Shown here: positions 1-7,499 of the stretch, one piece after another
How the letters are laid out: each line of letters starts with the position of its first letter
Numbering within the stretch: the first letter of the stretch is position 1
Assembly: GCA_958427975.1 (NCBI GenBank)
Contig: CAUAEH010000016.1
Coordinates: 1-35,851, forward strand
Length of the DNA stretch: 35,851 nucleotides
Reading direction: 5' to 3'
From: an uncultured Collinsella sp.
GTDB lineage: Bacteria > Actinomycetota > Coriobacteriia > Coriobacteriales > Coriobacteriaceae
Made by a program: the position numbers and the translations under genes
Notes under the pieces: generated by a model
What the model saw: the letters and a program-made list of their open reading frames with translations, nothing else
Database searches by the model: none
What the model was told of the DNA's origin: nothing

Positions 1-11
1 CTTGAACTGAG

Positions 12-42
12 AAGGGGGAGGCCTCGCGGCCTCCCCTTTTTT
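12..42 (+). terminator. Intrinsic terminator of the gene preceding the window
   Basis: A nine-base-pair GC-rich stem (15-23 with 28-36, loop TCGC) is followed by six T residues at 37-42. It ends transcription entering from the left, so the acpS operon very probably has its own promoter. Confidence 0.9.
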
Positions 43-93
43 GCGTTTACGGGGCTTTTGTCTCACATAGTAGCTGTGTTTTATAACCCTCGT

Positions 94-123
94 TTGTCGC
101 ATCTTCTGTGAACGGGCTACAAT
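94..123 (+). promoter_or_regulatory. Putative sigma-70-type promoter for the acpS operon
   Basis: TTGTCG at 94-99 and TACAAT at 118-123 are separated by 18 bases, close to the consensus. They lie after the upstream terminator and about 30 bases before the acpS start. Read by eye only. Confidence 0.55.
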
Positions 124-152
124 AACTTAGTCTGTGCGATATGGAGGTGAAC

Positions 153-692
153 ATGGCTGAAGCTGGTATCGGCGTTGATATCGTCGAGATTTCCCGTATG
201 AAATCAATTCTTGAAAAGACGCCGTCGTTTGCTCGGCGTGTGTTTACCGAAGAAGAGCGTGCGTATTGCGATGCATCATCGCGTCCCGCTGCTCACTATG
301 CGAGCCGCTTTGCTTCGCGCGAGGCGGTGCTTAAAGCTCTCGGCACGGGTTTTAGTCAAGGCGTGGGTCGCAAGGATGTTTCGGTAACGCGTGATAAACT
401 CGGCAAACCGAAGGCGCTGCTTTCGGGCCGTGCACTCGAGATCGCTCATGAGCTGGGTGTTGTTGAGGTCGCTCTTTCCATTACGCTTACAGGAGACTTA
501 GCCGTTGCGAATGCCATCGCGATTACCGAAGATGCTCGGCCTAAGCCAAAAGATGAAAAGGTGAGCACCAAGAAACGCGTAGCGCAGACATTTAAAGAGG
601 CTCGCTCTGTTTTAGATGAGCTTGAGCAGCTGCAGAATTCAGCATTGACGGAGCACCTGGGCGATGCTTCGCAAGATACGCTAGGAGCATAG
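153..692 (+). CDS. acpS: Holo-[acyl-carrier-protein] synthase with C-terminal extension
   Basis: AcpS transfers phosphopantetheine from CoA to apo-acyl carrier protein, activating it for fatty acid synthesis in the cytosol. The protein opens with GIGVDIVEISRM, which carries the metal-binding Asp, and has YASRFASREAVLKALGTG with the second metal-binding Glu, both family hallmarks. I chose ATG 153 (179 aa) over the in-frame ATG 141 because GGAGGTGA at 143-150 is an excellent ribosome site for 153 and overlaps the earlier codon. Typical AcpS proteins have about 120-130 residues; here some 50 extra residues follow residue 125 (KPKDEKVSTKKR then a helical, Glu/Leu-rich stretch), possibly a coiled-coil tail. 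The stop codon directly abuts the ATG of nnr, as in a tight operon. Confidence 0.93.
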   Translation: MAEAGIGVDIVEISRMKSILEKTPSFARRVFTEEERAYCDASSRPAAHYASRFASREAVLKALGTGFSQGVGRKDVSVTRDKLGKPKALLSGRALEIAHELGVVEVALSITLTGDLAVANAIAITEDARPKPKDEKVSTKKRVAQTFKEARSVLDELEQLQNSALTEHLGDASQDTLGA

Positions 693-2309
693 ATGAAACC
701 GGTTTTGAGTACCGAAGAAGTCGTTCGTCTCGAGGATATCATCGAACGCGAAGGGACTTCGAAGGCCGAGCTTATGGAGCTAGCGGGTGAGTTTGCCGCC
801 AACGAGGTCTTGAAGCTCAATCCCGATCGGGTTCTCTTTCTGGTCGGTTTTGGTAATAATGGCGGCGACGGTTGGGTTGCCGCCGATATCCTGAGCCATA
901 AGGGTGTGGACGTGGATATCGTTTCTCCGGTTGAACCGGATGAGATTCCTGCTGCTCTGGCACGTCATGTTGCTCGTCGTACTGCCGGCCGCGATGTGCA
1001 CGTTTGCGTCGGCCCTTCGCGTGACGAACTCGAGGTTTTGATCGATAAGGCCGATGTTGTTGTCGATGCCATTTTTGGTACCGGTTTTCACGGGAATCTG
1101 CGTGCGCCGTTCTCCATCTGGATTCCTACGGTCAATGAATGCGCCGATTGTGTCGTATCCATTGATGTCCCCTCGGGCCTGAATGCCGAGACGGGCGTTG
1201 TTGATGACGACTGCATTCGTGCCGAGCATACGGTGACGATGATTGCGCCCAAGATTGGTCTGTATAGCGCTGATGGCCCTGAGTATGCTGGCGATTTGAT
1301 CTGCGGCAATCTTTACGACCGTCTTGACGAGGTCATCGATGATGTCGACCACGCCGCTGAGATTGTCGAGCCCGGTGACTTAGTTGATTACTTTGCCCCA
1401 CTGCCTACGAATATCGATAAGTATTCCCGTGGCTCTGTGCTTATTGTCGCCGGATCTGCGCAATATCCTGGTGCTGCCATTATGGCGGCCAAGTCTGCAG
1501 CTCGCGCGGGTGCTGGTTACGTGGCGGTCGCGGCTCCTGACGCCTGCGCTAATCTTATTCGCATGGCACTTCCTTCGATTCCCGTCTTTGCTATTCCGTC
1601 TGATTCCCGCGGCTCCTTTGGCGCCGCTGCGCGCATGACGGTGTGCGAGATTGCAAAGAAGTACAGCTGCGTACTGTGCGGTCCCGGCATGACGACGTCT
1701 GCCGGCGCTATGCAGGTGGTTTCGGGCTTGCTCGAGCTTGATGTGCCGCTTATTTTGGACGCCGATGCACTCAACTGCCTTGCTAAGATTGCCATTGACG
1801 GTATTGATAGTAATCCCGAGATGTATCGTCGCGAGCAGCCGTTGGTTATGACGCCGCACTATCGTGAGCTTTCGCGTCTGGTTGTCGGTGACGAGGTGAA
1901 CGACCTTGGTACCGCGATTGCGGCCGCGCAGAAGGTTGTCTGGGCTGCAGGCTCCGACAATCTGGTGGTCATTGCCAAGGGGCCGACGACGGCTATCTGT
2001 GGCGTTGAGCGTGTGTTGCTGCCGCTCTCGGGTCCGGCTTCTCTAGCAACTGCCGGTTCGGGTGATGTTCTCGCGGGTATTTTGGCCGGCACGCTTGCCA
2101 CCATGCGCGACGAGATGGATCGTTGGGAGTTGCTGTATTCGTACGCCGTCGCACTTCACAGCTACGCCGGTTTTGCCGCGGCGACGGAGTATGGTGAGAA
2201 GAGCGTTATCGCGACCGATCTTATCGACTTGATCGGTCCTGCCATGGAGCTGGCGGCAAAGGATGCGCTCGAAGATCTGGGAATCATGGACGAAGGGTCG
2301 GATGACTAA
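693..2309 (+). CDS. nnr: Bifunctional NAD(P)H-hydrate epimerase / ADP-dependent NAD(P)H-hydrate dehydratase
   Basis: Repairs hydrated NAD(P)H (NADHX, NADPHX), formed by heat or by GAPDH side reactions. The N-terminal half (about residues 1-220) is a YjeF_N epimerase domain with GFGNNGGDGWVAA and PSGLNAETG. The C-terminal half (about 230-530) is the ribokinase-like dehydratase, with GSGDVLAGILAG near the end binding nucleotide. The 538 residues match the usual bifunctional length. The ATG directly follows the acpS stop, with TAGGAG at 682-687 as ribosome site. The pairing acpS-nnr-alr is a common bacterial gene order. Highly confident. Confidence 0.95.
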   Translation: MKPVLSTEEVVRLEDIIEREGTSKAELMELAGEFAANEVLKLNPDRVLFLVGFGNNGGDGWVAADILSHKGVDVDIVSPVEPDEIPAALARHVARRTAGRDVHVCVGPSRDELEVLIDKADVVVDAIFGTGFHGNLRAPFSIWIPTVNECADCVVSIDVPSGLNAETGVVDDDCIRAEHTVTMIAPKIGLYSADGPEYAGDLICGNLYDRLDEVIDDVDHAAEIVEPGDLVDYFAPLPTNIDKYSRGSVLIVAGSAQYPGAAIMAAKSAARAGAGYVAVAAPDACANLIRMALPSIPVFAIPSDSRGSFGAAARMTVCEIAKKYSCVLCGPGMTTSAGAMQVVSGLLELDVPLILDADALNCLAKIAIDGIDSNPEMYRREQPLVMTPHYRELSRLVVGDEVNDLGTAIAAAQKVVWAAGSDNLVVIAKGPTTAICGVERVLLPLSGPASLATAGSGDVLAGILAGTLATMRDEMDRWELLYSYAVALHSYAGFAAATEYGEKSVIATDLIDLIGPAMELAAKDALEDLGIMDEGSDD

Positions 2310-2311
2310 TC

Positions 2312-3457
2312 ATGAATAAAGCCGATTTGACGCGCTGGTCCTGGGTCGAGATCGACCGTGGGGCGCTCCGTCGTAACACGAGGGCCTACAAGAACTTGCT
2401 GAATCCACGTCAGCGCCTGTGCTGCGTGGTCAAGGCCGATGCTTATGGCCATGGAGCTGTTGAGTGCGCCAAGATCATGTATTCGGCCGGTGCCGACATG
2501 TTTGCCGTGGCGACGGTTAACGAGGGCGTTGAGCTCCGACAGGGCGGGATTACGAAACCCATCCTCATCCTAAGCGAGCCGCCTATCGAGGCCATTCCGA
2601 CGTTGCTCGAGTTTGATATCATGCCCTCGGTCTATACGTCTGACTTTGCTCTTGCGTATGGCGAATGTGCCGTCGCGGCGGGCAAAGTGGGCAAGTATCA
2701 TCTCGCCATCGAGACGGGCATGAATCGTATCGGCGTTCACTACACGCAGGTGCTCGACTTTGTCCGCGGTATAAATTTCCATCGCGGTATTCAGTGCGAC
2801 GGCGTATTTACGCACTTCGCCACGGCCGATGAACCTTCGGGCTGGGACTACAAACTGCAGTGTCAGCGCTTTACCGAGGCCGTTCAGGCCATTAAGGATG
2901 CGGGCTTTGAGTGCGGTATCGTGCACTGCGCCAACACGCCGTCCTCGATGCTCGACCCTTCGATGCATTTTGATATGATTCGCGCCGGCGTTGGCTTGTA
3001 TGGAATGCAGCCGTGCGAGCTGAGTGGCCGCGTGATGCAGCTTGATCCCGTTATGAGCGTCCATGCGCGTGTGACGCGCGTGGCACACCCTGCGATGGGT
3101 GAGGGCGTGGGCTACGGTTTTACCTACCGCGTACCGCGTACGCGCGTTCAGATCTGCACGCTGCCGATCGGTTATGCCGATGGCCTATCGCGTACGCTTT
3201 CCAATCGTATGGATGTGCTGTATCGCGGCGAGCGCGTGCATCAGGTTGGCAATATCTGCATGGACCAGTTTATGGTCGCCATTCAGTCCAACCCGGCACA
3301 CGAGATTCCCGAGGCCGAGTATGGTGACGAGATGATTATTGTCGGCCGCGATGGCGATGCCGAGATCACTATGGACGAGATGGCCCGACTGCGCGGAACG
3401 ATTAACTACGAGGTCGCCTGCGGCTTTGGCATGCGTCTCGACAAGGTCTACGTGTAG
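2312..3457 (+). CDS. alr: Alanine racemase
   Basis: PLP enzyme interconverting L- and D-alanine, supplying D-alanine for peptidoglycan. CVVKADAYGHGA carries the PLP-binding lysine (K41), GYGFTYRV lies in the region of the second catalytic base (Tyr), and NICMDQFMV is another family signature. The 381 residues match full-length fold-type III alanine racemases. Two bases separate its ATG from the nnr stop, so translation is probably coupled. Confidence 0.96.
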   Translation: MNKADLTRWSWVEIDRGALRRNTRAYKNLLNPRQRLCCVVKADAYGHGAVECAKIMYSAGADMFAVATVNEGVELRQGGITKPILILSEPPIEAIPTLLEFDIMPSVYTSDFALAYGECAVAAGKVGKYHLAIETGMNRIGVHYTQVLDFVRGINFHRGIQCDGVFTHFATADEPSGWDYKLQCQRFTEAVQAIKDAGFECGIVHCANTPSSMLDPSMHFDMIRAGVGLYGMQPCELSGRVMQLDPVMSVHARVTRVAHPAMGEGVGYGFTYRVPRTRVQICTLPIGYADGLSRTLSNRMDVLYRGERVHQVGNICMDQFMVAIQSNPAHEIPEAEYGDEMIIVGRDGDAEITMDEMARLRGTINYEVACGFGMRLDKVYV

Positions 3458-3465
3458 GAGCCGCT

Positions 3466-4086
3466 ATGGGCGTCATGCACATCCCCGGCCATACCCATCA
3501 GGCACCACGTGAGGTCGCACTCGAGGAAATTGAGGCCGTTCTGGGCGATTGTCACCTCTGCCAGCTCTACCAGTCGCGTCACAATATCGTGTTTGGCGTG
3601 GGAAACCCCCGCGCTCGTGTGATGTTTATTGGCGAGGCGCCGGGCCGCAATGAGGATTTGCAGGGCGAGCCCTTTGTGGGGGCGGCAGGCGAGGACCTCA
3701 ACGGCATTTTGTCGCTGGCGGGGCTCAAACGCGAAGACGTCTACATTGCCAACGTGCTTAAGTGCCGCCCGCCGGGAAACCGCAATCCACGTCCCGAGGA
3801 AGTGCTGGCTTGCTCGCCGTTTTTGCGTGAGCAGATTCGAAGCATCTGGCCCGATATTATCGTGACGCTCGGCAACCCCGCGACGCACTTTGTGCTTAAG
3901 ACCGAGATTGGCATTACTAAGCTGCGCGGCAGGTTCCACCAGATGGGGCATTTTGTAGTAATGCCCACGTTCCATCCGGCAGCAGCGCTACGCAATCCGG
4001 CGTGGCAGGAACTGCTGGAGGAAGACTTTAAGATGCTGGGCGACTATCTGGAGCGACATCCCGCACCAGAGGACGCCTCGGAATAA
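3466..4086 (+). CDS. Uracil-DNA glycosylase, family 4 (4Fe-4S type)
   Basis: Removes uracil from DNA as the first step of base-excision repair. The 206-residue protein has the family-4 pattern: C29-x2-C32 near the N-terminus, the motif GEAPGRNEDLQGEPFVG, then NVLKCRPPGNRNP and LACSPF giving the remaining two iron-sulfur cysteines, and TFHPAAALRNP as the second active-site motif. The start at 3466 has AGGAG at 3456-3460; a second ATG three codons later is possible. It sits nine bases after alr. No uracil-binding residue appears missing. Confidence 0.92.
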   Translation: MGVMHIPGHTHQAPREVALEEIEAVLGDCHLCQLYQSRHNIVFGVGNPRARVMFIGEAPGRNEDLQGEPFVGAAGEDLNGILSLAGLKREDVYIANVLKCRPPGNRNPRPEEVLACSPFLREQIRSIWPDIIVTLGNPATHFVLKTEIGITKLRGRFHQMGHFVVMPTFHPAAALRNPAWQELLEEDFKMLGDYLERHPAPEDASE

Positions 4087-4098
4087 TAAGGAGCATAT

Positions 4099-4605
4099 AT
4101 GTCCCTGGAGCGCCTGGGGGTAGGTACTTACAAAACGACTTGCGCTGCCGATACGGAGTACTTTGGCGAGCTAATTGCACCGTGCCTTGAGGACGGCGAT
4201 GTGCTCATCCTGACCGGTGGCCTGGGGGTGGGCAAAACTCACTTTACCAAGGGCGTCTCGCGCGGGCTGGGCGATGAGCATATGGTTACGAGCCCTACGT
4301 TTGCGCTCATGGCCGTTCATGATCAAGGCCGTATTCCGCTGTTTCACTTTGATCTATACCGTCTGGAGCATGCCTACGAGCTCGAGGATACGGGCATTTT
4401 CGATGTGCTGGGCTATGAGGGTGCTTGCCTGCTGGAATGGGGCGAACAATTCCAAGACGAGCTGACGGATGAGTATCTTTCGGTGACGCTCAAGCGTGAT
4501 GAGGGCGACAGTGATGTGCGAACGATAACGCTCGAGGCGCACGGTGACCGCGCAATGGAGCTTTCCCATTTGATTGATAAGGCTGTACAAGATGAGCTTG
4601 CATAA
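4099..4605 (+). CDS. tsaE: tRNA threonylcarbamoyladenosine biosynthesis ATPase TsaE
   Basis: ATPase that drives the TsaBD complex making t6A at position 37 of ANN-decoding tRNAs. GGLGVGKTHFTKG is the Walker A motif (K46), followed by SPTFALMAVHD and FHFDLYRLE, typical of TsaE, and LLEWGEQF. The 168 residues are normal. AAGGAG lies seven bases upstream of the ATG. The last 14 bases overlap the start of the tsaB-rimI-tsaD fusion, so its partner proteins are encoded immediately downstream and the whole t6A transferase machinery is in one transcript. Confidence 0.94.
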   Translation: MSLERLGVGTYKTTCAADTEYFGELIAPCLEDGDVLILTGGLGVGKTHFTKGVSRGLGDEHMVTSPTFALMAVHDQGRIPLFHFDLYRLEHAYELEDTGIFDVLGYEGACLLEWGEQFQDELTDEYLSVTLKRDEGDSDVRTITLEAHGDRAMELSHLIDKAVQDELA

Positions 4606-6976
4606 CGACAACGCGCTGGTGGTGGCGCTCGATACCTCGACCGACATGCTTGCCTGCGCGGCAAGCTGGATTGATGGGCAGACGGGCGAGACGAAGCTCG
4701 TGAGTGGCGACCACATGTGTCGCCGTCACGCCAACGTTGAGCTCGTGAATACCGTTGATGGCGTGCTGGCTCAAGTCGGTCTGGATCGCAGCGATGTTGG
4801 TTGCTACGTGGTCGGCCGCGGCCCGGGGTCGTTTACGGGTGTGCGCATCGGCATCTCCACTGCCAAGGGCCTCGCGCGCGGTGCCAATGTTCCGCTGCTG
4901 GGCGTGTCGACGCTCGACGCTTGCGCTTGGACGGCGTGGAAGGCTGGCGTGCGCGGCAAGCTTGGTATCTTGGCCGATGCCATGCGCGGTGAGGTATATC
5001 CGGCACTATATATGCTGGGCGATGAGGGTCCCGAGCGTCAATTTGAGCGCGAACACGTGGTCAAGGCCGCCGTGGCGCTCGATGAGTGGCGCCGAGCAGC
5101 GGACTGGGACCAGGTTCAGCTGACCGGTGACGGTCTCGTGCGCTATGGCAAGCTGCTGGGTGAGGACGAGACCGCCCGCTGCGTGGAGCGCGACCTGTGG
5201 TGGCCTTCGGGCGAGGGCTTGCTGCTCGCGCACGCTGCGGGTGACGGCGATCCGGCTCGCGTCCTGCCGATTTACACGCGCCTTTCGGATGCCGAGGAAA
5301 ACGAGCGCAAGCGTCTTGGTCTTGCCGAGAGTGCGCAGAGCGAAATTACGGGCGTTGCCGATGAGCTCGCCGGTCGTCATCTGCAGTTCCGTCCCATGGG
5401 CGCGGCGGATGCCGAGGGCGCGAGCGCGCTAGAGGCTGCCTGCTTTGAAGGTGCCGGACACGAGGCGTGGACGCCGGGCATGTTCCTGTCCGAACTGGGC
5501 GAGGACGTCGCTGCGCCGCGTAGTTGGTGGGTGGCACACGACGACGGCAAGCTGCTGGGCCTTGCCGGCGGTATGGTCGTGGACGGTGATGTGCAGATTC
5601 TGGATGTCGCCGTCGACTCGGCACATCGCCGTGAGGGCATTGCCCGCAAGCTGCTGTCGCATGTGAGCTATGATGCCCAGATGCTCGGCTGCACCACGGC
5701 TTCGCTCGAGGTCGAGGACGGCAACGAGGGCGCGATTGCGCTCTATGCCGCTCTGGGCTTTACCGAGGTGGGTCGTCGTCGTGGCTACTACGGTGTCGGC
5801 AAAGACGCCATCGTCATGACGGCCCCACTTCCCCTCGTACTTCCGGTCGATAACGCCTCGCCCGAGCCGACGGCAGCCGAGCAACGCGTATGGCCGCTGC
5901 CTGCGCCTGGGCGCTCCGAGGGGGAGCGCGCCGAAATTGAGCGCCGCCGCCTGGTGCTCGCTATCGAGAGTTCCTGCGACGAGACGGCCGTGGCGATTAT
6001 CGATGCGGATGGCAATATGCTGGCCAACCAGGTGTCGACACAGATTGATTTTCATGCCCGCTTTGGCGGCGTGGTGCCCGAGATCGCCTCGCGCAAACAC
6101 GTTGAGGTGATTGTGAGTGTCGTGGATGCGGCGCTCGAGGATGCCGCAGCATCGCTTGGTCTTGAGGGTGGAGCCATTGCTCCCAGCGAGCTTGCCGCCG
6201 TGGGCGTGACACAGGGTCCGGGCCTGGTGGGCGCCCTCGTGGTGGGCGTTGCCTTTGCCAAAGGCTTTGCCTACGCTGCCGGTAAGCCGCTCGTATGCGT
6301 CAACCATCTGGAGGGGCACCTGTTTGCCAACCTGCTGGCGCAACCCGACCTCAAACCGCCGTTTATCTTCACGCTTGTCTCGGGTGGGCACACCATGCTC
6401 GTGCACGTGAAGGCGTGGGGCGACTACGAGGTGCTCGGTGAGACGCTCGACGACGCTGTGGGCGAGGCCTTCGACAAGGTAGCCAAGGCGTTGGGTCTGG
6501 GCTATCCCGGTGGCCCCATCATTTCCAAGCTGGCCGAGACGGGCAACCCCAAGGCGATTGATTTCCCCCGTGCGCTTAACAGCAGGGGAGACTATCGCTT
6601 CTCGCTTTCGGGCCTTAAAACCGCTGTGACGCTCTACATTGAACAGGAGACCAAGGCCGGGCGCACGATTCACCTGCCCGATCTGGCAGCTTCGTTTGAG
6701 GCAGCTGTCTTTGACGTGCAGTACAAGAAGGCCAAAAACGCATTGCACGCTACCGGATGCAAGGAATACTGCATCGGTGGCGGCGTCTCGGCTAACCCGC
6801 ATCTGCGCGAGATGATGATCAAGAAGCTCGGGCGCCAGGGCATCCGCGTGACGGTGCCGCCTCTTTCGGCATGCACCGACAACGCTGCCATGATCGCGGA
6901 GGTCGCCCGCCGTAAATTCGACCGAGGTGAAATCTCGCCGTTCGACGTCGACGCCGATCCGAACATGACGCTGTAG
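4592..6976 (+). CDS. tsaB-rimI-tsaD: Triple fusion TsaB - RimI acetyltransferase - TsaD
   Basis: One uninterrupted 794-residue frame contains three proteins that are usually separate. Residues 1 to about 240 are TsaB, the non-catalytic actin-like partner (ALDTSTD and GRGPGSFTGVRIG). Residues about 258-410 are a GNAT acetyltransferase of RimI type, with RREGIARKLL as acetyl-CoA loop and LEVEDGNEGAIALYAALGF. Residues about 450-794 are TsaD, with ESSCDETA from residue 459, the metal-binding His pair in HLEGH (H572, H576), VSGGHTML and TDNAAMIAE. TsaB and TsaD dimerise to transfer the threonylcarbamoyl group to A37 of tRNA; RimI acetylates the N-terminus of ribosomal protein S18. ATG 4592 is preferred to the in-frame ATG 4574, which lies deeper in tsaE. 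TsaB-RimI fusions are known; adding TsaD is rarer. A frame error joining genes is unlikely because linkers are long and domains complete. Confidence 0.94.
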   Translation: MSLHNDNALVVALDTSTDMLACAASWIDGQTGETKLVSGDHMCRRHANVELVNTVDGVLAQVGLDRSDVGCYVVGRGPGSFTGVRIGISTAKGLARGANVPLLGVSTLDACAWTAWKAGVRGKLGILADAMRGEVYPALYMLGDEGPERQFEREHVVKAAVALDEWRRAADWDQVQLTGDGLVRYGKLLGEDETARCVERDLWWPSGEGLLLAHAAGDGDPARVLPIYTRLSDAEENERKRLGLAESAQSEITGVADELAGRHLQFRPMGAADAEGASALEAACFEGAGHEAWTPGMFLSELGEDVAAPRSWWVAHDDGKLLGLAGGMVVDGDVQILDVAVDSAHRREGIARKLLSHVSYDAQMLGCTTASLEVEDGNEGAIALYAALGFTEVGRRRGYYGVGKDAIVMTAPLPLVLPVDNASPEPTAAEQRVWPLPAPGRSEGERAEIERRRLVLAIESSCDETAVAIIDADGNMLANQVSTQIDFHARFGGVVPEIASRKHVEVIVSVVDAALEDAAASLGLEGGAIAPSELAAVGVTQGPGLVGALVVGVAFAKGFAYAAGKPLVCVNHLEGHLFANLLAQPDLKPPFIFTLVSGGHTMLVHVKAWGDYEVLGETLDDAVGEAFDKVAKALGLGYPGGPIISKLAETGNPKAIDFPRALNSRGDYRFSLSGLKTAVTLYIEQETKAGRTIHLPDLAASFEAAVFDVQYKKAKNALHATGCKEYCIGGGVSANPHLREMMIKKLGRQGIRVTVPPLSACTDNAAMIAEVARRKFDRGEISPFDVDADPNMTL

Positions 6977-7001
6977 CTGGTACGGCGCGGTCCCCGGACG
7001 G

Positions 7002-7116
7002 AGGGGCCGGATATAAGGTTTCCTGCTCTGCAGTCCTGCGCAAGACGAAGGCCACATTAAGTGCTTTCCTTTGCGTGCGGAACTCGCGATAAAGTTCATA
7101 TGCGCCGCCCGGCTCC
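7002..7116 (+). repeat. Dispersed hairpin repeat, copy A (degenerate)
   Basis: This 3' flank of the tsaB-rimI-tsaD gene matches the element at 29729-29860. Shared blocks include ATAAGGTT-x-CCTGCTC, CAGTCCTGC, CACATTAAGTGCT and CGTGCGGAACTCGCGAT. The outer ends (GGGGCCGG near 7003, CCCGGCTCC near 7108) can still pair loosely. Compared with copy B the stems have decayed. It is non-coding and on the same strand as the other copies. Function unknown. Confidence 0.65.
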
Positions 7117-7229
7117 CGCGGCTCTCAGGGGCATCTCTCATGCAAAAACTGTCGTGGGGTAAAGTCCGAGGTCAGTGGCGTTTTATACCGAGAAATTCAA
7201 AAAAGTCGAAAATTCATTACAAATTTGCG

Positions 7230-7258
7230 TTGACTTTAGGTAACTAAAGTTTCATACT
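7230..7258 (+). promoter_or_regulatory. Promoter of the cstA leader transcript
   Basis: TTGACT at 7230-7235 and CATACT at 7253-7258 have the ideal 17-base spacing. Transcription would start near 7265, giving an untranslated leader of about 235 bases before cstA. Confidence 0.7.
7233..7250. promoter_or_regulatory. Palindromic operator inside the cstA promoter
   Basis: ACTTTAG-GTAA-CTAAAGT is a perfect seven-base inverted repeat that overlaps the -35 box and fills most of the spacer. A protein bound here would block RNA polymerase, so a repressor site is the simplest reading. The regulator is not known. Confidence 0.5.
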
Positions 7259-7329
7259 CCTTTTCAACCACTGGGGGATGTGAACACGCACGGATCGTTC
7301 GCATCATGATTGAAGAGGATTTCTTAGAC

Positions 7330-7374
7330 ATGTTCACGCATCAGCTAAACATTATCAGCGTAGTAATTATCTGA
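7330..7374 (+). CDS. Leader peptide with Ile/Val control codons ahead of cstA
   Basis: A 14-codon frame, MFTHQLNIISVVII, starts at 7330 and stops with TGA at 7372-7374. GAAGAGGA at 7312-7319 is a plausible ribosome site. Six of its last seven codons are Ile or Val, with Leu earlier, resembling branched-chain amino acid leader peptides of ilv operons. The control codons lie in the loop of an eight-base-pair stem (7337-7344 with 7371-7378), and part of them (7352-7359) can instead pair with 7416-7423, three bases before the terminator. An in-frame ATG at 7306 would give 22 residues but lacks a ribosome site at good spacing. The peptide itself is probably functionless; its translation is the sensor. 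Confidence 0.6.
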   Translation: MFTHQLNIISVVII

Positions 7375-7426
7375 TGCGGGTTAGCACATACAGCTAGCCC
7401 GTACGATAACGGGCGGCTGATAAAGA

Positions 7427-7464
7427 TGAGGGCCGTCGAGCGCAACCGACGGCCCTCATTTTTT
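7427..7464 (+). terminator. cstA: Leader terminator (attenuator) of cstA
   Basis: A perfect 12-base-pair stem (7427-7438 with 7447-7458) is followed by six T residues at 7459-7464. It lies between the promoter and cstA, 35 bases before the start codon, so read-through must be controlled for cstA to be expressed. Upstream helices at 7378-7385/7393-7400, 7397-7402/7409-7414 and 7352-7359/7416-7423 are mutually exclusive in part. I could not find a strong classical anti-terminator helix by eye. Confidence 0.85.
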
Positions 7465-7499
7465 ATGTCTAGGAAGTTCTTTTTAGAGGAGGAAATGTA

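Noticed and set aside
76..96. Similarity of GTTTTATAACCC-x-CGTT near 79 and near 13309
   Set aside because: Only about 16 bases are shared, surrounding sequence differs and no structure supports it; probably chance or a shared promoter-like stretch.
5429..7141. Minus-strand frame of 570 codons opposite the tsaB-rimI-tsaD gene
   Set aside because: The plus-strand protein has complete motifs for three domains; the opposite frame shows His/Arg-rich low-quality sequence and no start signal.
7261..7499. T-box riboswitch ahead of cstA
   Set aside because: The T-box sequence (AGGGTGGNACCGCG-like) and the stem I architecture are absent; a leader peptide with control codons explains the terminator better.
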